From contig CAYVTD010000062.1 of the NCBI GenBank assembly GCA_964454445.1, forward strand, positions 1 to 11,102: a stretch of 11,102 bases of DNA, written 5' to 3'. The stretch comes from CAYVTD01 sp964454445. Its GTDB lineage: Bacteria; Bacteroidota; Ignavibacteria; Kapaibacteriales; UBA2268. This document shows, piece by piece, positions 1-6,654 of the stretch; positions within the stretch are counted from its first letter, which is position 1, and the number at the start of each line of letters is the position of its first letter. The translations under genes were made by a program, and so were the position numbers. The notes under the pieces were generated by a model. That model worked only from the letters and a program-made list of their open reading frames with translations, did not search any database and had not been told where the DNA came from.

Positions 1-246
1 GTATTACTTCCCTTTGTTTTCGGATTTATGGCAGGACATCCCGAAGTGAATCTTTTTACTTGGGAAGTTGCAATGCTCGGGCACTTATTAAGTGCTGAAT
101 TGCTCTTTTTGATTATTCCATTTACCAAACTTGCTCATATAGCACTCTATATTTTCGATAGATTATCACCAATTCATTGGCAATTAAAACCAGGTGCCGG
201 CGGACGCGTAGCCGAAGCACTTTTTGGAAAGGAGGCACGAGTTTAA
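1..246 (+). CDS. NarI/HmcE/DsrM-like cytochrome b membrane subunit, C-terminal part (5' end outside window)
   Basis: The reading frame is open from base 1 to the TAA at 244-246, so only the last 81 residues of a longer protein are seen. They resemble the C-terminus of the dihaem cytochrome b family that includes NarI, DsrM, HmcE and TmcC. One hydrophobic helix carries two histidines 18 residues apart (codons 82-84 and 136-138), the spacing used for haem b ligation in NarI. It is followed by the segment PFTKLAH and a soluble tail ending GKEARV. The family oxidises or reduces menaquinol in the membrane and passes electrons to a partner FeS or HdrD-like subunit, which would be expected upstream. 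The FeS subunit begins directly after the stop codon, and its ribosome-binding site lies inside this gene's last codons, which suggests translational coupling. An ATG at 28 is internal and unlikely to be the start. The exact subfamily cannot be decided from this fragment. Confidence 0.72.
   Translation, partial: VLLPFVFGFMAGHPEVNLFTWEVAMLGHLLSAELLFLIIPFTKLAHIALYIFDRLSPIHWQLKPGAGGRVAEALFGKEARV
227..235 (+). promoter_or_regulatory. Strong Shine-Dalgarno site for the FeS subunit
   Basis: GGAAAGGAGG at about 226-235 lies 12 bases before the ATG at 248. This favours 248 over the in-frame TTG at 224, which sits upstream of the site. The motif falls within the last codons of the preceding cytochrome b gene. 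Confidence 0.65.
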
Positions 247-247
247 T

Positions 248-1024
248 ATGTATTCAATATTAGTAGATATAACGAAATGCACTGGCTGCGAAAAATGTGT
301 AAAAGCATGTATAAAGACTAATAGATTAAATCCTGATAAAGCTGATTACGATCGCGCAGCTTCGAAAGATGGATTATCTGAAAACCGGTTTTTAAGTATA
401 ATAGAGCTTAAAGAAAACAGATTTGCTAGAAAAAGCTGTATGCACTGCCTCGAACCAAGTTGCGTAGCCGCCTGCCTTGTTGGCGGCTTAACCAAAACAA
501 AAGAAGGAGCCGTTGTTTATGACGAAAACAAATGCATTGGCTGCAGATACTGTATGTTGTCATGTCCTTATGGCATACCGCGTTACGAATGGAGCAAAAC
601 TATACCTTTTATGAGAAAATGCTCAATGTGTTATGATAGGTTAGTAGTTGGTGAAATGCCTGCTTGCGTACAAGCATGCCCTAATGAGGCAATCATTTTC
701 GGTGAAAGAAAAGAATTGCTTGCCAAGGCAAAGCGCATTATTAATAGCGATAATAAATATATAAAAAGAGTTTGGGGAGAGAACGATTTTGGTGGTAGCT
801 CTGTTTTATATATTTCTGACATGGATTTGACAAAAGTTGGTTGGAAGAGCGATTTCACTGCTTCAATTCCCGATCTCACTGTGCCACTTGTCGAAAAAAC
901 ACCTATTATCGGCGGCAGTGTAGCTGCAACACTTATCGGTTTGACCTGGATTGTAAACCGCAGAAATAAAATTGCAAAAGAGAAAAAACAAGAGACAATG
1001 AAGGGAGAAAAAAATGAACAATAA
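248..1024 (+). CDS. HmcB/DsrO/HybA-like ferredoxin subunit with four [4Fe-4S] motifs and a C-terminal membrane anchor
   Basis: This 258-residue protein is an electron-transfer subunit of a membrane oxidoreductase. It has four cysteine motifs in the order typical of the NrfC/HybA/DsrO/HmcB family: CTGCEKCVKAC (residues 11-21), CMHCLEPSCVAAC (64-76), CIGCRYCMLSC (96-106), and C125-C128-C140-C144 ending in CP. All 16 cysteines for four [4Fe-4S] clusters are present. A hydrophobic segment at about residues 219-236 is followed by a very basic tail, like the C-terminal anchor of HybA. No Tat or Sec signal precedes the first cluster motif, although many relatives carry a Tat signal, so the side of the membrane it faces is uncertain. 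The start at 248 was chosen for the upstream AAAGGAGG and because the protein then begins right at the ferredoxin fold. The gene overlaps the next by 11 bases. It should carry electrons between the cytochrome b partner and the NrfD-type subunit. Confidence 0.85.
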   Translation: MYSILVDITKCTGCEKCVKACIKTNRLNPDKADYDRAASKDGLSENRFLSIIELKENRFARKSCMHCLEPSCVAACLVGGLTKTKEGAVVYDENKCIGCRYCMLSCPYGIPRYEWSKTIPFMRKCSMCYDRLVVGEMPACVQACPNEAIIFGERKELLAKAKRIINSDNKYIKRVWGENDFGGSSVLYISDMDLTKVGWKSDFTASIPDLTVPLVEKTPIIGGSVAATLIGLTWIVNRRNKIAKEKKQETMKGEKNEQ

Positions 1025-2948
1025 AATTAGAGTAATAAAAGACGTACTGTGGTTTTTAGTCTTTTTTGCAGCTGTTGCAGGTATCCTACGCCTGGTTTTT
1101 GGGCTTGGACAAACAACCAATTTACTCGATCAATTGCCTTGGGGGCTGTGGAAAGTTCTGAATATGATTGCCGGCGTGGCGCTTTCAACTTGTGGATTTA
1201 CTGTCGGCTTTCTGGTTTATGTCTTAAAAATAGAAAAATTCAAGCCATTGCTGAGACCTGCTATATTAGTAGCTTTTCTTGGTTATGGCTCGTCGTGCTT
1301 TGCTTTGCTTTTCGATATCGGATTGCCTCATCGCTTTTGGCATCCGCTTGTCTTTTGGAACATACATTCCTTTCTTTTTGAAGTTTTCTGGTGTGTAATG
1401 CTCTATTTTACTGTAACGTTAATCGAATTATCACCCAATATCCTCGAAAAATTCAAAGCAGAAAAGCTGGTTAAATTCTTGCATAAAGTAGCCATTGGAG
1501 TTGTCATTTTTGGCATTTCGCTTTCATCTTTACATCATTCCTCACTTGGCTCGTTGTTTTTAACTACGCCATTGAGATTGCACGAGTTATGGTATTCGCC
1601 CTTAATTCCGTTGATGTACATTATTTCGGCAATGGGCGGCGGTATGATGTTCCTTATTTTAGTAAAAATTGTTTATTCCTGGCTTTACAATCCGGAGACA
1701 ATTTTTGGACCTGCTTACTTGGAAAAAGCTTCGATGAACTGCCTTATTGATAATAAAATACCAAGAGCGAAATTGGTTTTTGGCAAAGAGATGCCAGCAT
1801 TGAGCAGTCTGAGCATAATCGCATCTTGTCTTTTAGGACTTTATTTTATTATCAAGGTTTATGACCTGTTTTCAAGAAACTCTTTTAATGCCCTATTGGC
1901 AGGAACTTACGAAAGTTGGCTATATGCGATTGAAGTATTACTCACAACAGTTGTACCTATTATCATAGTTGCATTTAAAGAGTTACGGCGCTCGCCATAT
2001 TGGCTGGGATTTGCCGGGTTCTCTGCCTCTTTTGGTATAGTGATGAATAGAGTTGATGTGGGAATTATTGGCTACTTTCGTGATGCTCAAGCAGTTTACA
2101 TACCTTCCTTTGTCGAATGGAGTTTGAGTATTGGTGTCGTTGCCGGAGCCGCTCTTGCAATGATGTATATATCCGAAAACTTTTCGATTTTTGACGAAAT
2201 CTGGCGTCAGCAAAAGGAAAAAAGAGGGCGTTTTAGTGCCGCTTTCGATTCTTTTTCGAGAGTATGGCAAAATGTCTTACACAACGGACTTTACAGAGTA
2301 ACGCTGATTTCGGTTTTCGCCTTGCCACTGGCATTTATTCTAATGTATCCATCATATAGATCACTACAAAATCAAGATGTTAAGCCTGCTATTGGACTAG
2401 ATGTGGAACGAAAAGTCTTGTTAATCGATGGTAATAGTAAAAATGAAAGCACTGTCTTTCACCATGCTGACCATCAGTTGCGACTTGGTGGAGAGAAATC
2501 TTGCATAAAATGTCATCATATTTCAATGCCGGGCGATTTTTCGACCCCTTGTGCCCGTTGCCATAAAGACATGTATGAAAAAACCAATATTTTCGACCAT
2601 ACTCGTCATACAGAGCAAGTAGCAATTACAGAAAAAATAGGCGGTTTGCATCCGAAAAACAGCAGTTGTGGGAAATGTCATACTCAAGGTACTGCAAAAA
2701 CAATCGATAATGCCACAGCTTGCACGGAATGTCATATTAAAGATATGAAAATTGTCGATGCTAAGACTATTTCTAAAAAATTCAATTATGCAAATAGTTA
2801 TATGGATGCGATGCATAAAAAGTGTATTCCCTGCCATCAACAATATGAAAAACTGCCGGGAAAAAGCCACCTTAGCGATTGTTCTAACTGCCATAAATCT
2901 ATGAAGAAGAAAAATAGCATAATGGCAAAGAGTTTTAGCTCAAAATAA
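1014..2948 (+). CDS. NrfD/HybB/HmcC-type quinone-interacting membrane subunit fused to a hexahaem cytochrome c domain
   Basis: The protein has 644 residues in two parts. Residues 1 to about 395 are a polytopic NrfD/HybB-type domain with ten likely helices (about 8-31, 43-71, 82-104, 119-140, 152-173, 198-225, 263-286, 301-324, 332-357, 367-391). Family members exchange electrons with menaquinone. After a charged linker, an eleventh hydrophobic segment (about 427-447) leads to a C-terminal domain with six CxxCH haem-c motifs at C497, C513, C552, C570, C604 and C623. This domain also has several free histidines that could be sixth ligands (HHADH near 481-485, and DHTRH). With a cytoplasmic N-terminus, eleven helices would put this domain in the periplasm, where haem c is attached. 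In Hmc-type complexes the cytochrome is usually a separate subunit, so this looks like a fusion of the HmcC and cytochrome roles. The start at 1014 overlaps the upstream gene and is preceded by AAGGGAG. A terminator follows downstream. Family assignment is firm; electron direction and partner are unknown. Confidence 0.85.
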   Translation: MNNKIRVIKDVLWFLVFFAAVAGILRLVFGLGQTTNLLDQLPWGLWKVLNMIAGVALSTCGFTVGFLVYVLKIEKFKPLLRPAILVAFLGYGSSCFALLFDIGLPHRFWHPLVFWNIHSFLFEVFWCVMLYFTVTLIELSPNILEKFKAEKLVKFLHKVAIGVVIFGISLSSLHHSSLGSLFLTTPLRLHELWYSPLIPLMYIISAMGGGMMFLILVKIVYSWLYNPETIFGPAYLEKASMNCLIDNKIPRAKLVFGKEMPALSSLSIIASCLLGLYFIIKVYDLFSRNSFNALLAGTYESWLYAIEVLLTTVVPIIIVAFKELRRSPYWLGFAGFSASFGIVMNRVDVGIIGYFRDAQAVYIPSFVEWSLSIGVVAGAALAMMYISENFSIFDEIWRQQKEKRGRFSAAFDSFSRVWQNVLHNGLYRVTLISVFALPLAFILMYPSYRSLQNQDVKPAIGLDVERKVLLIDGNSKNESTVFHHADHQLRLGGEKSCIKCHHISMPGDFSTPCARCHKDMYEKTNIFDHTRHTEQVAITEKIGGLHPKNSSCGKCHTQGTAKTIDNATACTECHIKDMKIVDAKTISKKFNYANSYMDAMHKKCIPCHQQYEKLPGKSHLSDCSNCHKSMKKKNSIMAKSFSSK

Positions 2949-3056
2949 AAGCATAATTCAAATTTCTTATAAGTCCTTGCGATTGCTTTTGTTTAAAAAA
3001 ATAATTGTTAATATTTTATCAAACAAGGATGTTTGAACTACCAATTTTAAAGTAGA

Positions 3057-3081
3057 ACAGACATCCCTGTCTGTCTTTTTT
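3057..3081 (+). terminator. Rho-independent terminator of the redox operon
   Basis: ACAGACA (3057-3063) and TGTCTGT (3068-3074) form a perfect 7-bp stem with loop TCCC, followed by C and six Ts (3076-3081). It lies 109 bases past the stop of the NrfD-cytochrome gene and before the convergent tRNA nucleotidyltransferase gene. The T-tract is on the plus strand, so it mainly ends plus-strand transcription. Confidence 0.75.
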
Positions 3082-3131
3082 GATAACGTAATTCATTTTA
3101 ATAATTTTTGCAATACTATAGAAAACAAGGC

Positions 3132-4637
3132 TTATTTCCGATTAAGTAAGCTCTCCATTCGAGATAAAATACTTTTTGTATCCCCAGCTTTTATAACTAA
3201 TTTCAAGATTTTTTCCCTATTATATGCTTTCAAATCTCGCAAGTCATTGGCATATTTTATAATTTTACCAAAATCTTCTCCTGGTTCGTAACCCAAATTT
3301 ATCATATCTCGCCCCAGAATTACGTTCTCTGGTCTGTCTTTTGATACTGCTATTGCTTCTGCCTTTGCCAAAAGCCATCTGCCAGCAACAAAATCGTCAG
3401 GATAGAATAACATCCCATCTTCGTTTACAAATGGACCGCGTCCAAGGAAATCGGCTTCGGCAACAAGAGTTAATTCATATATATTAGCTGGAAAAAGTTT
3501 CATTGCCAAGCGGCGGATTGTGCCATCTTTAACATTTTGTTTATTCACTGTTTCAAACTTATGAAGCTCAGAAGGCATCATGTGGTATCTTACTAATTTT
3601 ATGGCTTTTTCTTTTGTGAGATTATCGACTCCGAGAAAAGACAGGAACTCTTCCGTTGGCTTTTTACCTGCTTTCTCATGCCCATAACTAGTTATTCTCC
3701 CCTTTGTTAGTTCTGAAACAAAAGGTTTGCCAAAATCGTGGCATAAAGTGCCGAACATTATGGCAAGCGACTCTCGCTCAGTCAACTCTTCTCTTCTAAT
3801 AATGTCTGCTGCCTTGTCGAGGCAAAACAATGTATGCTGCCAAACGTCGCCCTCCGGATGCCACTCCGGCTCTTGCTCGCAGCCAATTATACTTTTTATT
3901 TCAGGATGAAGGAAATCAATTATACCTGTTTCCAGAGCTAATTGCAAGCCAGTTGATGGTTTTGTCGATTTTAAAAACAATTTACTCCATTCATCAAGGA
4001 TACGTTCCTTCGAGATTTCAGCGAGCAATGGCACCATTTCCTTGAAAATTCGCAAAGTTTGCTCGTCGGGCTTTAAATCAAATCTTGCGGCAAATTGTAC
4101 ACCCCTAAGCACTCGAAGCGGATCGTCTTTAAACCGTTCTTCGTCTGTTACGGCAAGCTTCTTTTCTTCCAAATGTTTAATGCCATTATAAGGGTCATAT
4201 AATTCTGCTGTCAAAGGATCGAACGACATACTATTTATGGTAAAATCCCTTCGCTTGGATGCTTCTTCGATGCTCATAAATGGATTTGTCTTTACTTCGA
4301 AACCCCTGTGTCCCGATGCAATTTTCGAATCAATTCTTGGCAGCGAAAGGTCTATTTCTACACCATCACCAATGTATAATTTTAAGATCCCAAAAGCCTT
4401 ACCAACTTCAACAAGCTTGCCATACTTAGAGGCTATGCTTTCGAGCAAGTCGGACTCGATACCAAAAACTTCAACGTCGATGTCTTTCGGAACGATGTTA
4501 AAAAACATATCGCGAACATATCCACCCACGAGCAAGCCTTTGCCACCTACCTCTTTAATCTCGCTGAGCAAGGAAATGGCTATGTCCGGCATCTTATCTT
4601 TTATTTTACTTAAATCTATGTCTTCTAATTTAAACAC
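3132..4637 (-). CDS. cca: tRNA nucleotidyltransferase / poly(A) polymerase family protein with HD domain
   Basis: The 501-residue protein has an N-terminal class II nucleotidyltransferase head: GGYVRD at 38-43, catalytic aspartates D52 and D54 in KDIDVEVFG, a third candidate acid D96 in EIDLSLPR, and RRDFTIN at 129-135. Next comes the RNA-binding and nucleotide-selecting region with DDPLRVLRG (171-179) and an ERxxxEW motif. A metal-dependent HD phosphohydrolase domain follows (HPEGDVWQHT, then CHDFGKP). CCA-adding enzymes rebuild the 3' CCA end of tRNA in the cytoplasm. Head motifs alone do not separate CCA-adding, A-adding and poly(A) polymerase activities, so the cca symbol is the likely but unproven choice. 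The first codon is GTG at 4635-4637. The frame stays open about 15 codons further upstream to a TAA but contains no ATG, and there is no clear ribosome-binding site. The gene stands alone between the redox operon and a repeat-bearing spacer, and is convergent with the redox operon. Confidence 0.86.
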   Translation of the reverse strand: MFKLEDIDLSKIKDKMPDIAISLLSEIKEVGGKGLLVGGYVRDMFFNIVPKDIDVEVFGIESDLLESIASKYGKLVEVGKAFGILKLYIGDGVEIDLSLPRIDSKIASGHRGFEVKTNPFMSIEEASKRRDFTINSMSFDPLTAELYDPYNGIKHLEEKKLAVTDEERFKDDPLRVLRGVQFAARFDLKPDEQTLRIFKEMVPLLAEISKERILDEWSKLFLKSTKPSTGLQLALETGIIDFLHPEIKSIIGCEQEPEWHPEGDVWQHTLFCLDKAADIIRREELTERESLAIMFGTLCHDFGKPFVSELTKGRITSYGHEKAGKKPTEEFLSFLGVDNLTKEKAIKLVRYHMMPSELHKFETVNKQNVKDGTIRRLAMKLFPANIYELTLVAEADFLGRGPFVNEDGMLFYPDDFVAGRWLLAKAEAIAVSKDRPENVILGRDMINLGYEPGEDFGKIIKYANDLRDLKAYNREKILKLVIKAGDTKSILSRMESLLNRK

Positions 4638-4958
4638 TACTGTTTTCTCATTTAAAGGGTCTGTACCACAATGACCTACTGGTTAATTAACTAGAGGCTG
4701 TCCGAAAAAAGTAAATTTTTTTTACAATGATTTATAAGATACAAAAGCCTGACTTACAAGAATTATTAATATTTAACATAAGAGATATCCTTTTCTGTTT
4801 GGAATAAAACCACTTTTAGGACACCCTTATACAAAAAATATTATTTTTCTTTAAAGAAGTGAATAAGACTCAATTTTAAGGAATAATATTAAACCTTGAA
4901 TATTATATTGATAAATGTTTACAACTTGCCTGTTTCTGCAAGCGGAGTCGTTTACAGC
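4638..4958. other. 321-base AT-rich spacer without a recognisable gene
   Basis: This spacer separates the 5' end of the tRNA nucleotidyltransferase gene from the 3' end of the transporter gene. Its centre (4694-4829) is an inverted-repeat element described separately. The part at 4830-4958 is AT-rich. It contains a weak hairpin, CTTGC (4927-4931) with GCAAG (4940-4944), just past the transporter stop. That hairpin has no T-run on the minus strand, so it is not called a terminator. No convincing promoter for the minus-strand nucleotidyltransferase gene was found here. Confidence 0.5.
4694..4829. repeat. MITE-like element or internally deleted insertion sequence with imperfect terminal inverted repeats
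   Basis: The left end, GAGGCTGTCCGAAAAAAGT (4694-4712), matches the complement of the right end, CCACTTTTAGGACACCCTT (4810-4828). They share GG-N-TGTCC followed by an A-run and GT, with a few mismatches and a two-base difference in the A-run. Ends of the form GAGG(C/G)TGTCC-AAAA resemble terminal repeats of common bacterial DDE transposons, though the family was not checked. The interior of about 100 bases has no transposase. On the minus strand it contains ATG (4777-4779) preceded by AAAAGGATAT, giving a 15-codon frame that stops at 4732. This could be the truncated start of a deleted transposase gene. No clear target-site duplication was found. Confidence 0.42.
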
Positions 4959-5534
4959 TTATTTTTTTGAATATAATTCTAAAAGCACTTGTCGCAACGC
5001 AGCAAAGATAGCAGAACAACCGCAAAGGATGCCTTCATAGCCGGCAAATAACTTCAAGCCAGCGCTTTCTGAAAAATCGGAGATTGCTAATAAAAAGAAA
5101 AGCAATGCAAGTGAAGCAAATACAATTTGCACATAGATGTCGAGTTTTAATGAACCGACGAACATCACTGCAGTGAAGATACCCCACATTAAAAGATAAA
5201 AACCCATAGAAATGTTGTTAGGGCTATCAGCCAAACCGAGCTTGGGTAACAACCAAATGGCAACCAAAGACAACCAGAACAAACCATAAGATGTAAAAGC
5301 AGTAGTACCGAAAGTGTTCCTCTTTTTCCATTCCATAATGCCTGTTATGACTTGAGCAGTACCACCGTAAAATATGCCCATTGCCATTATCATCGAATCA
5401 AGAGGAAAGAACCCGGCATTGTGGAGATTAAGTAAAACCGTTGTCATACCAAAGCCCAGCAAACCAAGCGGACTCGGATTGGATGTGGTATCGATTAACA
5501 ACATCGAGTTTCTCTGTGTCTCGGTATGTACCAT
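4959..5534 (-). CDS. satP: SatP-type acetate/succinate transporter (GPR1/FUN34/YaaH family)
   Basis: At 191 residues it is close to the usual length of bacterial SatP, about 190. It carries the family signature NPSPLGL at residues 19-25, followed by the pattern GFGMTT. The second conserved block runs from FYGGTAQVITGIMEWKKRNT to FTSYGLFWLS, as in known acetate channels and transporters. Six hydrophobic segments fill the rest, as expected for this inner-membrane family. Known members move acetate, and in some cases succinate, with protons or as channels; the substrate here is inferred. The ATG at 5534 is supported by AGGAG four bases upstream (5539-5543 on the plus strand), so the later in-frame ATG (M11) is less likely. 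It is transcribed alone, divergent from a CheY-like gene, with a candidate Bacteroidota-type promoter about 40 bases upstream. Confidence 0.85.
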   Translation of the reverse strand: MVHTETQRNSMLLIDTTSNPSPLGLLGFGMTTVLLNLHNAGFFPLDSMIMAMGIFYGGTAQVITGIMEWKKRNTFGTTAFTSYGLFWLSLVAIWLLPKLGLADSPNNISMGFYLLMWGIFTAVMFVGSLKLDIYVQIVFASLALLFFLLAISDFSESAGLKLFAGYEGILCGCSAIFAALRQVLLELYSKK

Positions 5535-5577
5535 ATTTCTCCTAATAAATTGTTTAAAGCCTTTGAAATTTAAATAG

Positions 5578-5608
5578 CAAAATTAAACCTTTTTACTTTA
5601 ATAGTCAA
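5578..5608 (-). promoter_or_regulatory. Candidate promoter of the transporter gene (Bacteroidota-type -7 box)
   Basis: On the minus strand TTGACT (5603-5608) is followed after 17 bases by TAATTTTG (5578-5585). The latter matches the TAnnTTTG element of Bacteroidota primary-sigma promoters. It would give a leader of roughly 40 bases before the ATG at 5534. This is based on pattern only. Confidence 0.42.
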
Positions 5609-5682
5609 GTAATAAAATTATATTATTAAATAATTAATAACTACGATACTTATTTTTGCTGTAAACAATATCATAAATCGCG

Positions 5683-5712
5683 TTACAAAACGTTTAATAT
5701 TTTTGATATAAT
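5683..5712 (+). promoter_or_regulatory. Candidate promoter of the receiver-domain gene
   Basis: A perfect TATAAT (5707-5712) is preceded by a weak -35 match, TTACAA (5683-5688), with an 18-base spacer. The expected start of transcription is about 28 bases before the ATG at 5747. The surrounding DNA is very AT-rich, so chance matches are likely. Confidence 0.35.
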
Positions 5713-5746
5713 TGAAATTATTAATTCTTTTTTTAGAAAGATTTAT

Positions 5747-6136
5747 ATGCGATTCTTGGTAGTCGAAGATATGGTAGTAATGCGCCGCTTAATAATCAAC
5801 TCTTTGCAAGGGATTGGGTATTACGATATTGATGGAGTGGACAGCGGGGAGGAAGCCTGGGAAATGCTCGCCCAAAACGATTACCATTGCATCATTACCG
5901 ATTGGCTAATGCCAGGAATGAGCGGCTTAGAGCTTGCCAAATTAGTCCGGGGAACTCCTTCTACCAAGCACATTCCCGTATTGATGATAACCATACAAGC
6001 AGAAAAAAAAGATGTTCGTACTGCTTTGCTTGCCGGCGTAACCGACTTTATTGTCAAACCTTTCAATTCTGAAACGCTTATTGAAAAACTCGATAAAATA
6101 CTAAAAAAAAGAGAAGATTATATCATCAAAAAGTAA
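5747..6136 (+). CDS. Single-domain CheY-like response regulator
   Basis: The 129 residues cover one receiver domain with nothing attached. Acidic-pocket residues E7 and D8 follow strand 1 (MRFLVVED). The phosphoacceptor is D52 in IITDWLMPGMSG, the switch threonine is T82 in LMIT, and the conserved lysine is K104 in VKPF. All catalytic residues are present, so it should be phosphorylated by a histidine kinase and act by protein-protein contact, since there is no DNA-binding or enzymatic output domain. No kinase or chemotaxis gene is next to it in the window, so its partner is unknown and no cheY symbol is assigned. The ATG at 5747 has only a weak AGAAAG upstream. It is divergent from the acetate-type transporter, with 212 bases between the genes, and convergent with the suf operon. 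Confidence 0.85.
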   Translation: MRFLVVEDMVVMRRLIINSLQGIGYYDIDGVDSGEEAWEMLAQNDYHCIITDWLMPGMSGLELAKLVRGTPSTKHIPVLMITIQAEKKDVRTALLAGVTDFIVKPFNSETLIEKLDKILKKREDYIIKK

Positions 6137-6182
6137 TTATTTGTCCCTAACGATTCATCAGTTTCAAGAGATCCTTCCCCAA

Positions 6183-6205
6183 CCCTCCTTGCAAGCAAGA
6201 GAGGG
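6183..6205. repeat. GC-rich palindrome between convergent genes
   Basis: CCCTC (6183-6187) pairs with GAGGG (6201-6205), and inside it TTG (6189-6191) pairs with CAA (6196-6198). The GC-rich patch stands out from AT-rich surroundings between the 3' ends of the receiver gene and the suf operon. Neither strand has a T-run directly after it, so it looks more like a dispersed palindromic repeat than a standard terminator. Confidence 0.4.
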
Positions 6206-6300
6206 AGTTTGACCACCACAACACTCCACACTTATTCCAAAAAGCGCATTTGTAAAAAAAAGTTGTGATAATCCAGCAAAAAAAGTTTATTTCCAGCAGA

Positions 6301-6624
6301 TTAGAGCATGTTTAGCTCAAGTTTAGCTTCATCGCTGAGCATACTCTGATCCCAAGGTGGGTCGAATGTTATTAGAGTCTTTACGGCTTTTATCTCGGGT
6401 ATCTCGCGAACCATCATCTCGACCTCTATTGGAATACCTTCTGCTTCGGGGCAGTTGGGGGCAGTTAAAGTCATCAGAATAACAGCCTCCATTGCTTCGG
6501 TTATTTGTATATCGTAAATTAACCCCAAATCGTAGATATTTACAGGTATTTCAGGATCGTAAACGAGTTTGAGTTTGCCGATAATTCTTTCTTTTAGCTC
6601 GTCGTATTTTTTTGAATCATCCAT
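6301..6624 (-). CDS. sufT: SufT-like DUF59/MIP18 family FeS assembly protein
   Basis: This 107-residue cytoplasmic protein is a single MIP18 (DUF59) domain, the usual length for the SUF-associated branch. It shows the hallmark DPEIPVNIYDLGLIYDI (residues 23-39), the cysteine-bearing TAPNCPEAEG (C58 conserved in the family), and TFDPPWDQSMLSDEAK near the C-terminus. Family members (SufT, PaaD, the eukaryotic CIAO2/MIP18 proteins) take part in FeS cluster maturation or delivery. The gene is the last of the suf operon, 30 bases after sufU, which strongly supports that role. The ATG at 6624 has no recognisable Shine-Dalgarno site. T-rich stretches follow the stop codon on the minus strand, but no GC-rich hairpin is next to them, so the operon terminator was not identified. 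Confidence 0.87.
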   Translation of the reverse strand: MDDSKKYDELKERIIGKLKLVYDPEIPVNIYDLGLIYDIQITEAMEAVILMTLTAPNCPEAEGIPIEVEMMVREIPEIKAVKTLITFDPPWDQSMLSDEAKLELNML

Positions 6625-6654
6625 TTCAATTTTTATTTTTGAGTAAAAGCAAAT

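Noticed and set aside
224..247. In-frame TTG start at 224 for the FeS subunit
   Set aside because: The strong AAAGGAGG lies after this codon and at a proper distance from the ATG at 248. The extra eight residues do not form a signal peptide.
863..1120. Minus-strand open frame of 85 codons across the FeS/NrfD gene junction
   Set aside because: Both plus-strand genes here are clearly real. The phenylalanine- and leucine-rich stretch is the complement of an A-rich lysine/glutamate coding region.
2523..2894. Minus-strand open frame of 123 codons over the cytochrome domain
   Set aside because: It is antisense to the six CxxCH motifs of the fusion gene, shows no recognisable domain and overlaps another shadow frame.
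4237..4674. Plus-strand open frame of 145 codons
   Set aside because: It lies antisense to the well-supported nucleotidyltransferase gene, has no ribosome-binding site, and its translation is low-complexity S/P/L/K-rich, as expected for a shadow frame.
4927..4944. Hairpin downstream of the transporter gene as a terminator
   Set aside because: It has only a 5-bp stem with an 8-base loop and no T-run on the minus strand.
6246..6300. Terminator of the suf operon
   Set aside because: T-runs are present on the minus strand, but no stable GC-rich stem lies directly before them. The CCAGCA motifs there are direct repeats, not inverted.
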